Shown here piece by piece: positions 22,801 to 31,614 of a stretch of 64,000 bases of DNA. Position 1 is the first letter of the stretch, and every line of letters begins with the position of its first letter. Both the position numbers and the translations under genes were made by a program. The stretch spans positions 16,229,513 to 16,293,512 of the forward strand of contig CAIIXF020000004.1 of NCBI GenBank assembly GCA_903813345.2, written 5' to 3'. The notes below the pieces were generated by a model that saw only the letters and a program-made list of their open reading frames with translations, searched no databases and was not told where the DNA came from. The DNA comes from Owenia fusiformis. Its lineage: Eukaryota; Annelida; Polychaeta; Sabellida; Oweniidae.

Positions 22801-25800
22801 AAGTCCATATGTATCTTAAAAAATCGAGAAAAACTAAAAAACTTTGGCTCTTGCTTGAAACACGTTTTTCTTGGTTGACGCATGCGTATAATAAATGATA
22901 TATGTCTTTCATAATGCGCCAATGTCGTGAATTGATGTCAAATGATATTTACACGTCGCACGAAACTGGGGACAATTAGCGTAACATTATGGCGTCAAAA
23001 AAAAAATGAGCAGTATAGGGCGCAAACAGCCTTACAACGTCAAAAACGACAAGTGTCACATTTTTTACAAGTTTAGTCAACCTAAAAATAAAATACTTTA
23101 TTCTTATCTAATCATTACAAAATTTACAGGGTAGCAAGATCTCGAGGACAATATTTCTAAAATGTTTTTGAATTTTGAAAAACGGTCAAAAAATCCACTT
23201 GGGACGTTAGTAAAAAATGATATGTATGGAATTTGTGGTAAAAAATCGATGCGTCACATTTTTTCAAGTCTCGAAAACCAGCTCTTATTTTGATATTATT
23301 TGCAAAATAAACAAACCGGTTATTGTTTTGTAAATTTCGCCATGACAATATTGTGCAGTTAAATTTTCTTTCAAATCAGACCTAAATTAGAAGGTTAAAT
23401 GAAGGTAAACTTATTGCTCGTCCCATTCGCCTTCAAAACCTTACACAATTTTGAAAATTTTAAAAGCGTTCGATAATTTGAAATGTAGCCGTTAAGCAAT
23501 TGTGACGTCATAAATGCAAATGTTCCATTGAATAAATTGTGAAATTTAAGTGGGATTTTGATCATTATTTCAAAAGTTATCTCAATTTCAACGAGCCCTG
23601 TAAGCGTAAAGTGTTACGTCTTACAGCGTATTTGACGATGTCGGAGTATATTTAACTTTAAAAATGTGTTGGATCCCATCAAAATTTTGAAGGAAAAATA
23701 ATTTCATTGAAATGCGAATAAAAAATACTTCAAAATGATATGTAAAACACATAGTTGGCTTTTTAAATAAGGCAGAGATTAACGTTCAAAGCTTAGATAA
23801 GCCCGCATTTCCCGAATTGTCCCCAGGTCCGTGCACGTCATAATTACTTTTTTAAGAATGTACAACTCACTTTTGAAATCGCCTTCACTGCAACGTCCGC
23901 CTTTTCTACGGAGTACGAATTCAACCAAATCAAGTCTTTAACTTGACAACATTGAAGCAATCCTTTTCAAATACAAAATACATCAGTTAAAACTATAATA
24001 TGATATGGAAATTTTACATGTTGTTTCGTGCATTGCTCCGTCCTCTTTTTGAATCGTCTAAAACATGAATGATGTTCTCTTAATTGTGCTTTTGTTGAAT
24101 ATATCTCGAATCGAGTGTTCTAAATAAATAAATGAATTGTGGTTCATCCCTATTAGGGTAAGTACTAATATTAGTCTGACGATGTAGGACAATATTGACA
24201 TATTTGACCCCATAAGAATGACTCAAGACGGTTGCAAATAGTCACAAACATGCATGTGAACACTCAAACTATGAAAAATTGATCAGTATCCAATATGGAA
24301 ACTAATTACTGGAAATCAATCGCTAAACAAAGGACAACTTAAATAAAGTTATTTTTGATCGAAAATCTCCAGTAATTTTGGAAATAAAATTATAGAAACG
24401 CAAAAAATGTTTTTGGACCCTAATATTGTGAATTGTTGTCAAGCCAATGCAGGTAGCAGTATTTATATAAAAAATAGATTTGCATGGCCCAAAAATAAAC
24501 GACCCCAGGGTTAACAAAGCAGCTTTAAAAGCTTTTCTAGTGGAGCGATTGGGCTTAAACTGAACAAAAAGTTTCAAAACACTCTCATGTTAAGAGAAAT
24601 ATTTTTTTTGGCGCACAATCATTCACTCGTGTCACTATCAGGAATATTAAAAAAAGGGATCGAAGACATCTTTATTGTAAACGGAACAGTTACACAGAAC
24701 GAAACAAAACATAAACCCCGGGGATATCTTGAAACTACCAATATGGAGCATATACCTTTGACATCCTGACCATCGTAGTTACAATACATTACTGGTGTCC
24801 CGTCTTTATCTTTTCCAATTGGAGGAGAGCAGTTTGGTAAAAACTTGGCAAATTCAGGAATCTCACGATTTTGACGATTTTCAATGTCGATTTCGTCTCG
24901 CCATTTTAAGCACTGTCAAAAAAACAAGTTCTTATAACAAAAAATGCAAATCACAATGAGAATACACGTGGCTGTTGTCGGGGAAGGGTTTCTAAGCAAT
25001 CTAACTACACACATTCATGAAGATTTGTAAATAAAGTTGATATACCATAGCATTTATTTAGCGTCTTTATTTGATTTTTTCAATTTAATGTTTAATTTAA
25101 ATTTCTCTTGTATGAATTTTCACTTTTCAATTCAAACATTCACATTTATTCAAATGTGCTCACACGGGAAGGTTCAATATTTTGAAGTTATGACCAAAGA
25201 CAAGCTGAAAACCTGTTTTTTCCGAAATAAAAGTTGAGGCCAATTTGAATCTTTGCGACTTGTTTTGCCGAAACTTGTAGGCCTTACTGATAACCTATAA
25301 ATTAAGGAACATATACAATTTCTAACAAATTGGTGGAAACTTTGTGGAGTTATAACCAAAAGATAATGGGGACATGTTTTCTTATCCAGCACTAGTGTAA
25401 CTGTTTTAGGTAATTGAGACATTTCTGATAAAAATGGTATCCAGAAACATGATATTTTGAATAAAACGGGACCAAAAAACGATCCCTGGAGATGCCTGGA
25501 TTATTTGAGGTTTTGGTGTTTTTCACTGGCCTGAAAAATGGATGGGGTAGGGGAGTGACTAGAGGTGTCAAGTATTAACCGATTAACCGGTTAACCGCCG
25601 ATAATGCCTTGACCGGTCTGAGTTATTATGGGCGGTTAGTTGACCGTGTATAATTCTGTTATTTCCCGCGCTTATTTTGCATGCTAATCCGTTTGGTTTT
25701 ATGGTGTCAGTTTCACGTAAGCTACTCATACGTGTCATAAGTCTCATAACTCCTTACAAACATCCAATCAGCAACTTTAATCCCTGCCACATTGCTCTCC

Positions 25801-28572
25801 AGCGCTTACTTTGCATTTTAATCTGTTTGTTTTTCAAGCGTCAGTTTCATGTGAGCTACTCATACATGTGATAGGTCCGATAATTCCTTACAAACATCCA
25901 ATCAGCAACTTTAATCCCTGCCACATTGCTTTCCCGCGCTTACTTACATAGAATAGCGTAAAGCTTGACGAACGTAAAAAATAAACGCCGATATATCATT
26001 TTTCCAATTTTTTCAACTTTCAAGATCGAAGATGAAGATTTCATTTGAAATTATAAGTTCAAATTTCCCGCCGGTTAACCGACTTTAACCGGTAAAAACC
26101 TCCGGTTAACCGGTTAATGCTCAAGCGGTTAATTGACACCACTAGGAGTGACACACCTTTTGGACTTATTCAAGTTAGCATTTTAATCAAATGAATGGTC
26201 ACATGTTTGGTACCATCTTAAAGCCTGTCACGTCCGCTTCAATTTGATACCCATATCATGAGGTCAGACGCTATATTGTGACGTCACGATGGTACCAAAC
26301 GATTATAAATTGAAAATTAAGCATCAAAATGCGGCAAAATAATGGAATGACTCCACCATTGTTTTGCCGTTTTACTACTTGCCACAATCAACCTCACTGC
26401 CAGCATATCAAACCAGGCCCATTTTCCTTCAAACTTGGCCCAACTACTATCAGGTGGATGTCCTTCAAAAATCAAGTTGGCATGGTTACCAAAGCCTTAT
26501 AGTTGCCATGGCAAACGTAGAAATTGGGTAAAACATGAAAGCAAAAAAACCTCCCAAACCCACCATAATGGCACTAATTTATAAAATATTTCTAGACATA
26601 CAAATTTTCTTAAACACTTCTAAATAACAAAAATTGGGGGTAGGTTTACCACTTCGATTTTTGTCTAGGCTTGGTCAAAGTAAAACTACGAGAAAGCACT
26701 CATTTTCACTTTTGAATCACATTTTATCGCCCAAATGGCTATATTTTTTAAAGGTCAATGTCGCCATGCTAAAAGTAGAATTACGGGGATAAATCTGCTC
26801 TTCAGACACTGTTTAATACCCTTTCTTTACCACGGAACAAAGATCTTTGCGCTGGTATGCCCATTTCCATGAGATAATATACGTGAAAGAGGAACTAATG
26901 TCATCAAAACTTTGCCAACACGTGAAAAGGCCATTTCCGCACTACTTTTGGTGTAATAATTCCAACTGAAAACCTGATTTTTACGCCATTAAAATGGTTG
27001 CCATTTTGAAACAAGGCAAGCTTTTGAGACGCCATTCTTGGAACAATTGACACATTTTAAAAGTGAAACTATTCCAATTGTGGAAGATTTTGAATAAGCT
27101 GAAAATATGTTGACAGACAGACCAACGGACGGACAGGCGGACGTACAGACAAGTGGGCCATAACAATAGCTCATCATGTGAGCTAATAATCCAAACAAGA
27201 CAAATGTACAAAAGCTTGTACATAAAAGTAAGTTTGATGTTGTGTACTTATTACTTTGAACTATAGAACAGTGGGTTTAACATATTGTTTTCCTACTTAT
27301 TCGAAGCATGTTTATTTACTTCAAGTTCTCAACATTTTATTTGATGTTTTGAAAACATTTTATTTGATGTAATATTTGGTTAGATTTGATACATTTTCAA
27401 CATTATTTCGAATATTTTACAAATGCCAGAGATTCTTGTATTTTTAAAAACTGAAATCACTAGCGATTGCTCACCTGTCGTAACATTGATTCAGCCTTTG
27501 TAATTTCAAAATCGCGAGCTGAAATCAATATTTGTGATGTAAGTGCAGCGTATGGGTAACATTAAAATTCATAATATGGTACAGAAATAACGCATGATCA
27601 AGGATTTTTTGTAACACATATAGTTTCAAGTATCCAATTATTGAGTTTATTGTTTCTTTAAGTGTAAAAAGCAATATTGCAGTGGTAATTAACTTAGGGC
27701 TCAAAATAACTTAGTCATAAATAAAGCTGTTGTTATTGCCTTTGGGATTTTTCAAAAATTGTATTGTATAAAGTTATACAATACAACAAACATTCAGTGA
27801 CATATATACTATTGCTGGCCATAATAACGCAGATGCGAGTAGGTAGTTACCAGTTTCGCCACCAGGTGACTCGTTCGGGTCAGATAACATGGCGGGTATA
27901 GTAGAAAAATCCCTTTAACTTAAATTACATCTGTTTTAGTGGTTCAATTTTTGTATAACCCTTATGTATCTAATAGATATGCAAATTAAAATATGTCCAG
28001 TAAAAGAAAATGTTATCTGTCCAATACAAGAAAAGATACTTCACATTTTGTGATTTTGTAACATGGGGTCTATGAGGAATCAACCCGAACTAGAAGTCAC
28101 ATTTTCAAAAAAATTAACATGTAACGTACCTCTTAGGAATCTGAGCAAATAGTCATCATCGAGGAGTGGATTTGATGAGACATCTGACAAATGTTCTCTC
28201 ATCTGAAAAAATTACTAAATAGTATTAGTAAAATGTTTAAATGTAAACACAAGTACATTTATACGAAGGAATAAATAAAAGATTTGGAGAAAAAAAGATT
28301 ACAACACTTTAACGGGCTAAATTTCTTCAGCTATAAACACGATTTAATTCGATACTATTCAACTTATTTTAATAAACCATAGTTGTTTTGAAGGGTCGAT
28401 TTCCAAGAGAAGTCTCCAATGCATTTATTTCAAAAATACCAAATAGCTGTGTACATATAGGTATAATGGTATAATTTGATCGTTCATTTGTATGATCTAT
28501 AATATTAAACGTACTTACAATGGCTAACGCATTGGTTTGCTCATCACTCAGGTCGTTGCTGAAGCCACTCAT
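7890..28572 (-). CDS. SEC14L: SEC14-like protein (CRAL-TRIO + GOLD), copy B, 13 exons
   Basis: Exons in transcript order: 28572-28519, 28202-28130, 27518-27475, 24912-24756, 23962-23871, 12757-12691, 12575-12486, 11603-11520, 11267-11167, 11005-10854, 10561-10510, 10274-10175, 7984-7890; 386 residues. It starts MSGFSNDLSDEQ. The CRAL-TRIO N-terminal helix region contains DDDYLLRFLRARDFEITKAE. The lipid-binding CRAL-TRIO domain follows, with YKGATFILDY and the hallmark LIGYYGGTLVDQDGDPK. The C-terminal third is a GOLD domain (SKEGELEIGINFK, KKRVAYNVDV). SEC14L2-family proteins bind and transfer hydrophobic ligands such as tocopherol, squalene or phosphoinositides; the ligand here is unknown. 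Every junction keeps frame. Intron 10 uses a GC donor. Intron 5 (about 11 kb) is filled with transposons. Confidence 0.9.
8056..8656. mobile_element. About 600-bp TIR element, CTATCACA termini
   Basis: The left end CTATCACATCAAACTAGTTC pairs with the right end, which reads GAACTAGTTTGGTGTGATAG with slight differences. A third copy of the tip (GCTATCACACCAAACAAG) lies inside at about 8248, suggesting internal duplication or nesting. Between them are repeated GAACGAGTT-like blocks. No convincing target duplication was seen. It lies in intron 12 of SEC14-like copy B. Confidence 0.6.
9130..9366 (-). pseudogene. LINE endonuclease fragment
   Basis: A 78-codon open frame on the minus strand contains LSVLAGDFNIDLFKHE, the GDFN motif of APE-type endonucleases of non-LTR retrotransposons (CR1/L2-like wording), preceded by DINEFNINLKAFLSNVDES. 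No reverse transcriptase follows in frame, so this is a dead fragment. It lies in intron 12 of copy B. Confidence 0.65.
10329..10364 (-). pseudogene. Decayed partial duplicate of SEC14-like copy B exon 12
   Basis: Read on the minus strand this gives GESDEVETEEPM, against GESGEVETVEPM at the start of exon 12 (10274), a 90-bp upstream shift. The acceptor preceding the real exon ends TATAG, while the duplicate has TAATG, so the AG has been lost. Similarity ends after 36 bp, so the duplicate should not be spliced in. Copy A has no equivalent. Confidence 0.65.
10848..10853 (-). promoter_or_regulatory. GC donor splice site of copy B intron 10
   Basis: Exon 10 must end at 10854 to keep frame with exon 11 at 10561. 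The intron then begins GCAAGT, the consensus for rare GC-AG introns. The nearby GT (CAA|GTGGAT) would bring a stop within six codons. Paralogue A has AG|GTAAAG at the same phase-2 position. Confidence 0.75.
11595..12190 (-). repeat. 61-bp minisatellite, about 10 units, each copying a splice acceptor
   Basis: Ten units of 61 bp run from the exon 8 boundary of copy B (11603) to about 12190, with few differences between units. On the minus strand each unit ends in TTTTATATTCTTTTAG and is followed by ATTCAACATTG, nearly the same as the real junction TTTTATATTGCTTTAG|ACTCAACAGTG. The array lies in intron 7 and so stacks about nine look-alike 3' splice sites upstream of the real one. Confidence 0.9.
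12936..13345. mobile_element. 410-bp MITE, CACTGGTACTCACC termini, 5-bp TSD
   Basis: The terminal inverted repeats are about 125 bp with few mismatches, beginning CACTGGTACTCACCTAG. Both sides are flanked by CTAGA (12931-12935 and 13346-13350), a perfect 5-bp target duplication. It lies in intron 5 of copy B, close upstream of exon 6, and has no coding capacity. Confidence 0.9.
15010..15720. repeat. Diverged tandem repeat, about 150-bp unit, about 5 units
   Basis: Units repeat the blocks GGTCATTTCAAGGTCAATAT, CTAAGTATTTGGC, a GGGCTGAGG-like block, a TGACCCTT-like block and GATTAGGTGACCTGAGGTCA, with substantial divergence. It sits between the two inverted ends of the compound foldback element. 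Confidence 0.7.
16695..16722. repeat. (GTATT)n microsatellite
   Basis: About five perfect pentanucleotide repeats of the GTATT type. Confidence 0.85.
18081..21628 (-). pseudogene. LINE ORF2: endonuclease-reverse transcriptase, broken
   Basis: APE endonuclease motifs occur in order: HWNVNGW, NETF, GDFNGRCGD, SVVDYMF and PDHS. The reverse transcriptase has GVDNIPVEVL, FVDAKRAFSSVD (motif A), GLKEGCLLSPSLF (motif B) and LLYADDIAL (motif C, YADD). A CCHC knuckle (CPCGQSVETEIHFLVEC) lies near the C-terminus. The frame is broken by a likely one-base expansion in a run of seven A (minus strand, 20971-20977) and by a TAG near 20893. The 929-codon stretch 18081-20870 is open. The upstream endonuclease frame follows the ORF1 stop directly, in the same frame. 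Confidence 0.85.
21631..22746 (-). CDS. LINE ORF1 protein, 371 aa
   Basis: The N-terminus is basic and serine-rich (KKLKTPKGK). A likely coiled coil follows at residues 60-115 (MLNQVLDSMSKQDDNIRAIA onward), then an RRM-like region around LAVFNLPES and RPRVVTVPL, and a polar low-complexity C-terminus. This matches the general plan of L1-type ORF1 proteins, which bind the element RNA as chaperones. It ends with TAG at 21631-21633, after which ORF2 continues in the same frame. Confidence 0.7.
   Translation of the reverse strand: MASNVGERNNKRAHSSDSDTSDCEIQYGASKPKKLKTPKGKTSPFTLDTLYTMLNQVLDSMSKQDDNIRAIATEVVTNSEMAIRNEVSRTVNKASSELNARIDAIEQRSQSLSTPVSNLDPVELAVFNLPESANESVSTSVNDLLTKGLGFKANEINIGPARRVGAVRVGAIRPRVVTVPLNKTEDRDTIMKRKSALKSSNVYNSVYINIAKSPEVLKQERLMRRMVEQTVQKQRQYGYVNSSNHSATNSSSYHGNQCGAQCHNNAQPNGSHIVPQSVKPQDIIITQENPKINNITNYLRPDSSTSRNHLSTSANEDTSRPNIPNHRSGEEPKSNPSPRVSESSNATLNQKSKSTPSQRAKARKQNNAVRQ
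22951..23841. mobile_element. About 890-bp TIR element next to the LINE 5' end
   Basis: The left tip ACACGTCGCACGAAACTGGG with GACAATT pairs with the right tip, whose reverse complement reads TGACGTGCACGGACCTGGGG and GACAATT. An inverted, truncated relative lies at 2964-3470. No transposase ORF is visible. It ends about 30 bp before exon 5 of copy B (23871). Confidence 0.65.
25560..26144. mobile_element. 585-bp hAT-like MITE with 8-bp TSD
   Basis: The termini are TAGAGGTGTCAAG (left) and TTGACACCACTA (right), each followed inward by GGTTAACCGGTTAA-type blocks. The 8-bp direct repeat GGAGTGAC flanks both sides (25552-25559 and 26145-26152). Tip sequence and 8-bp duplication are both typical of hAT elements. 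Inside is a direct duplication of about 130 bp (units near 25667 and 25800, sharing CCAATCAGCAACTTTAATCC). It lies in intron 3 of copy B. Confidence 0.9.
27108..27150. repeat. GACAGAC/GGACGGAC-type low-complexity block
   Basis: A short run of GACAGACAGACC, ACGGACGGACAGGCGGACG units precedes GGGCCATAACAATAGCTCA. A similar block is at 9428-9462. Such blocks are common in molluscan dispersed repeats, from general knowledge. Confidence 0.5.
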
Positions 28573-29700
28573 CGTACTGTTTTAGATATTGAAACAGATT
28601 TCTGGTAACCCACTGTTTGTATGCAAAGTAGCTTTTACTAGTGTATGTTTAAATAACTAAATATATCATTATTAACATTTTAATATTGTTTTATATCTGC
28701 GGGTGCAATTATTAAAGCAAATAATAAACAACCCATATATTTTTCATATCGGAAATTGACAACGTGTTAAGCTACAAAAAAAAACATTTTGAGCAATTTT
28801 CAGTTTTCGATAGGTCGGCATATTGTCAAAATACCCCCTTGTATCTCTGCTTGGTGTTTATGTGATTGTGTGTCTTTATACCTTTCTCGATTTCCTGATT
28901 TAATGATATTAGGGAGTTGTTAGATAATGACTGTACTGGTTTTACCTTTGAAATTAATCTTGCTATGATATCAACGGATGCGAAGGTAACTTTGTTAAAT
29001 ATGATACCACTTTACCACCCAATGTAAACACTATACCTCTAGCTCTAATGTAAACACTATACCTCTTAGATCACATTTTATAAAACCGTAAGTTGTCATT
29101 TTAACGTCACAATTAAATAAGAATTCTGATTTTTTTTTACATACTTCATATTTATTTCTAAAAATCAATCGGTTACATTTTTACAAATTGCCATTGTTGA
29201 CAGGACAACATTATCGGCAATTGAAACAATTTTGATAAATAAAAAAATGATATTCAGAAATAAACAAAATGTTCAGAGAAGCTTTTTCTTTTTTTGTTGT
29301 TGTTTGGTTTGCTTGTTCCCCAGTACCAAGTTATGGTATCAAGATTATTTTTGAATGTATACTGATACTTTTTTGAACACTGTGATAGACTGATCTCTAA
29401 AGTCCGGTGTCTCATTAGCCGTAAACGCCTGGTGGTTATTAAACATATCCTATTTATTTGAACCAAATAGAAGCAACTGACATAACAAAATATTTCTGAT
29501 AAACTGAGACGATATTGAGCTTTTCAATTTTCACCACAGACCCCAGAATAAAACCAAATCCAAAGTTACATCATTGTAGAATGCTGAAGAAAATTCACAT
29601 TGTAACACTTTTGATCTTAGATATAATATTCTTGTATATGTTCCCGAAAGAGTTAAACGGGAAATGATTTAATTGTACACGATTTTAAAAATAGAGGATT
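28573..29700. other. Intergenic region upstream of SEC14-like copy B
   Basis: This should hold the promoter and 5' UTR of copy B (start codon at 28572), but I see no confident TATA box. Apart from a short direct duplication around 29016-29065 (ATGTAAACACTATACCTCT) no feature is evident before the LINE remnant. Confidence 0.4.
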
Positions 29701-29717
29701 AAAAATGATTTATATAT

Positions 29718-31556
29718 TTGATATGCAATTTTCAATGTGATAATGATTTTAAAAATACTGTGAATACTGACAAATTGTTAGGATTTTATAGAAAACTATT
29801 ACATCTATGGAAATCAAACAATAAATTCAAAGACAGCTCTATTTTATGGCGTAATGAAAATATTAAAGCTACAAGTAAAGAATTGTATTTTCAAAGCTGG
29901 ATTAAGCGTGTAATAACTTTTATATGTGATGTTTGCAAAAATGGTCAGATCATTTCTTATGATGAAATTGTTTCCTCAGTAGGCAGAAATGCTGAAACAT
30001 GGATGCAATATCAAACTTTGAAACAAGCACTCAAAAGAGAGATGATATCAGAATATCAAAATGTAGTTCCAGCAGATACTTTATACTTCAATTATACAGA
30101 TGTGCAGTACTTGTTCAAGATTTTAGGAAAATTTTAATAGAAAAACAGGTTTGTGAAATTGTAACCAAAAATGAAGTGTTAACAAGAAAAACCTGGCTTA
30201 ATGCAAGAAATTGTACAACAACAGCAGACCTAATTATACTACACTGGAAGATTTTACATATCTATGTAATCTTTTACTGCATAGATATGGTATTTTAATT
30301 TAAATAGCTAATTTACACGGGGTACCATCGAATAATTTTGGCAACGTACCGGAGAACTACATTTTACTAAGAAATGGCAATAATTTAGCACAATATATTT
30401 TTTAACTAGAGTTCTATTTTGATTATGACAAAAGTAAGTATTCCATGCAATAACTATTTCATTCATGAGTTTGTAGGAATTCTGTTGGAACCCAGTTCTG
30501 ATCAAGTACGAAGTTATTGAAATCGGCGCAGACGGACTTTACTCCGAAAGATGGTTTTTCGATTATAACTTTTCACAACATTTAAGTATAGACTTTTGAA
30601 AAAAGTACAGAATAGTCCTTATGCTTTTGAATAATTCTGTTATTTCTGATTCACACGACTCTGATTTGTTTAATTAAAAAAGAAGTTTTAAAAATATTAC
30701 TTAGGAACGTAACCGGAGCTGGGAACGTAACCGGAGCAGATCAGTTGAATTATTTAATCAAAAAATTAAAATATATGATTTAAAGCACATATACTAATTT
30801 AAAAACATACGGGATTGTTCGAATGCGTATTTATTAATATATATGCTTTAAATCATATATTTTATTTTTTTAAATTATATAATTCAACTGATCTGCTCCG
30901 GTTACGTTCCCAGCTCCGGTTACGTTCCTAAGTAATATTTTTAAAACTTTTTTTTAATTAAACAAATCAGAGTCGTGTGAATCAGAAATAACAGAATTAT
31001 TCAATAGTATAAGGACTATTCTGTACTTTTTTCAAAAGTCTATAGTTAAATGTTGTAAAAAGTTATAATCGAAAAACCATCCTTCGGAGTAAAGTCCGAC
31101 TGCGCCGATTTCAATAACTTCGTACTTGATCAGAACTGGGTTCCAACAGAATTCCTACAAACTCATGAATGAAATAGCCATTGCATGGAATACTTACTTT
31201 TGTCAAAATCAAAGTAGAACTCTAGTTAAAAAATATATTGTGCTAAATTATTGCCATTTCTTAGTAAATGTCGTTCTCCGGTACGTTGCCAAAATTATTC
31301 GATGGTACCCCGTGATTTAGAGCACCATTTTGTTAAATGCAAAGCAGTTGCTGAATTTTGGACTAAACATTTCCCTAATATAGCTGCCAATCAAATATAT
31401 GGAATAGGTATAGTAAAGAATTACAAAAATATACTCATAGCAAAGTTATCTATTCACAAATGGTATATTGAAGAATGTGTGAGTAACTTGAATACTCTTT
31501 ATGAATTCAAAACCTCATCTTTGTACCATACTTGTAAAATAATTATGTTTAACTGA
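29718..31556 (+). pseudogene. Old LINE ORF2 C-terminal remnant, split by an insertion
   Basis: Segments 29718-30310 and 31320-31556 encode wording typical of the C-terminus of L1/Tx1-like ORF2 proteins: LLGFYRKLLHLWKS, SSILWRNENI, TWMQYQTLKQAL, then after the interruption LEHHFVKCKAVAEFW and LIAKLSIHKWYIEEC. The first part has a frameshift near 30137. No reverse transcriptase catalytic core is present. The gap is exactly the 999-bp palindrome at 30316-31314 plus its target duplication. This element differs from the LINE at 17940-22900. Confidence 0.7.
30316..31314. mobile_element. 999-bp near-perfect palindromic transposon, 5-bp TSD
   Basis: The left end CACGGGGTACCATCGAATAA is mirrored by the right end TTATTCGATGGTACCCCGTG. 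Two arms of about 480 bp pair along nearly their whole length around a centre of about 40 bp near 30815. The arms contain doubled GGAACGTAACCGGAGC motifs. ATTTA flanks both sides (30311-30315, 31315-31319). It interrupts the LINE remnant and is younger than it. Because the arms pair, each strand encodes mirrored ORFs of about 65 codons with no recognisable product. Confidence 0.9.
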
Positions 31557-31614
31557 AATAAATGTTATTAAAAAATCGAAAATAATATTCTTGTGAAGTA
31601 GTCCATTCCTTCAC

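Larger units (their letters stand above)
17940..22900 (-). mobile_element. Nearly full-length non-LTR retrotransposon (LINE)
   Basis: Two ORFs on the minus strand, in the same sense as the host gene. ORF1 (21631-22746) encodes a nucleic-acid-binding type protein. ORF2 (18081-21628) encodes APE endonuclease, reverse transcriptase and a C-terminal zinc knuckle. The 3' end has AATAAATAAAAA followed by a (TAC)n tail at 17941-17960, a microsatellite tail typical of several LINE clades. The exact 5' end, between 22747 and 22950, and the target duplication were not found. The clade is uncertain. It lies in intron 5 of SEC14-like copy B. Confidence 0.85.

Noticed and set aside
29718-30137. 139-aa ORF as a host gene
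   Set aside because: Its wording matches the C-terminal region of LINE ORF2 proteins and continues after the palindromic insertion, so it is a retroelement remnant.
30308-31320. Two near-identical 64-65 aa ORFs as a duplicated small gene
   Set aside because: They are mirrored products of the two arms of the palindromic transposon.
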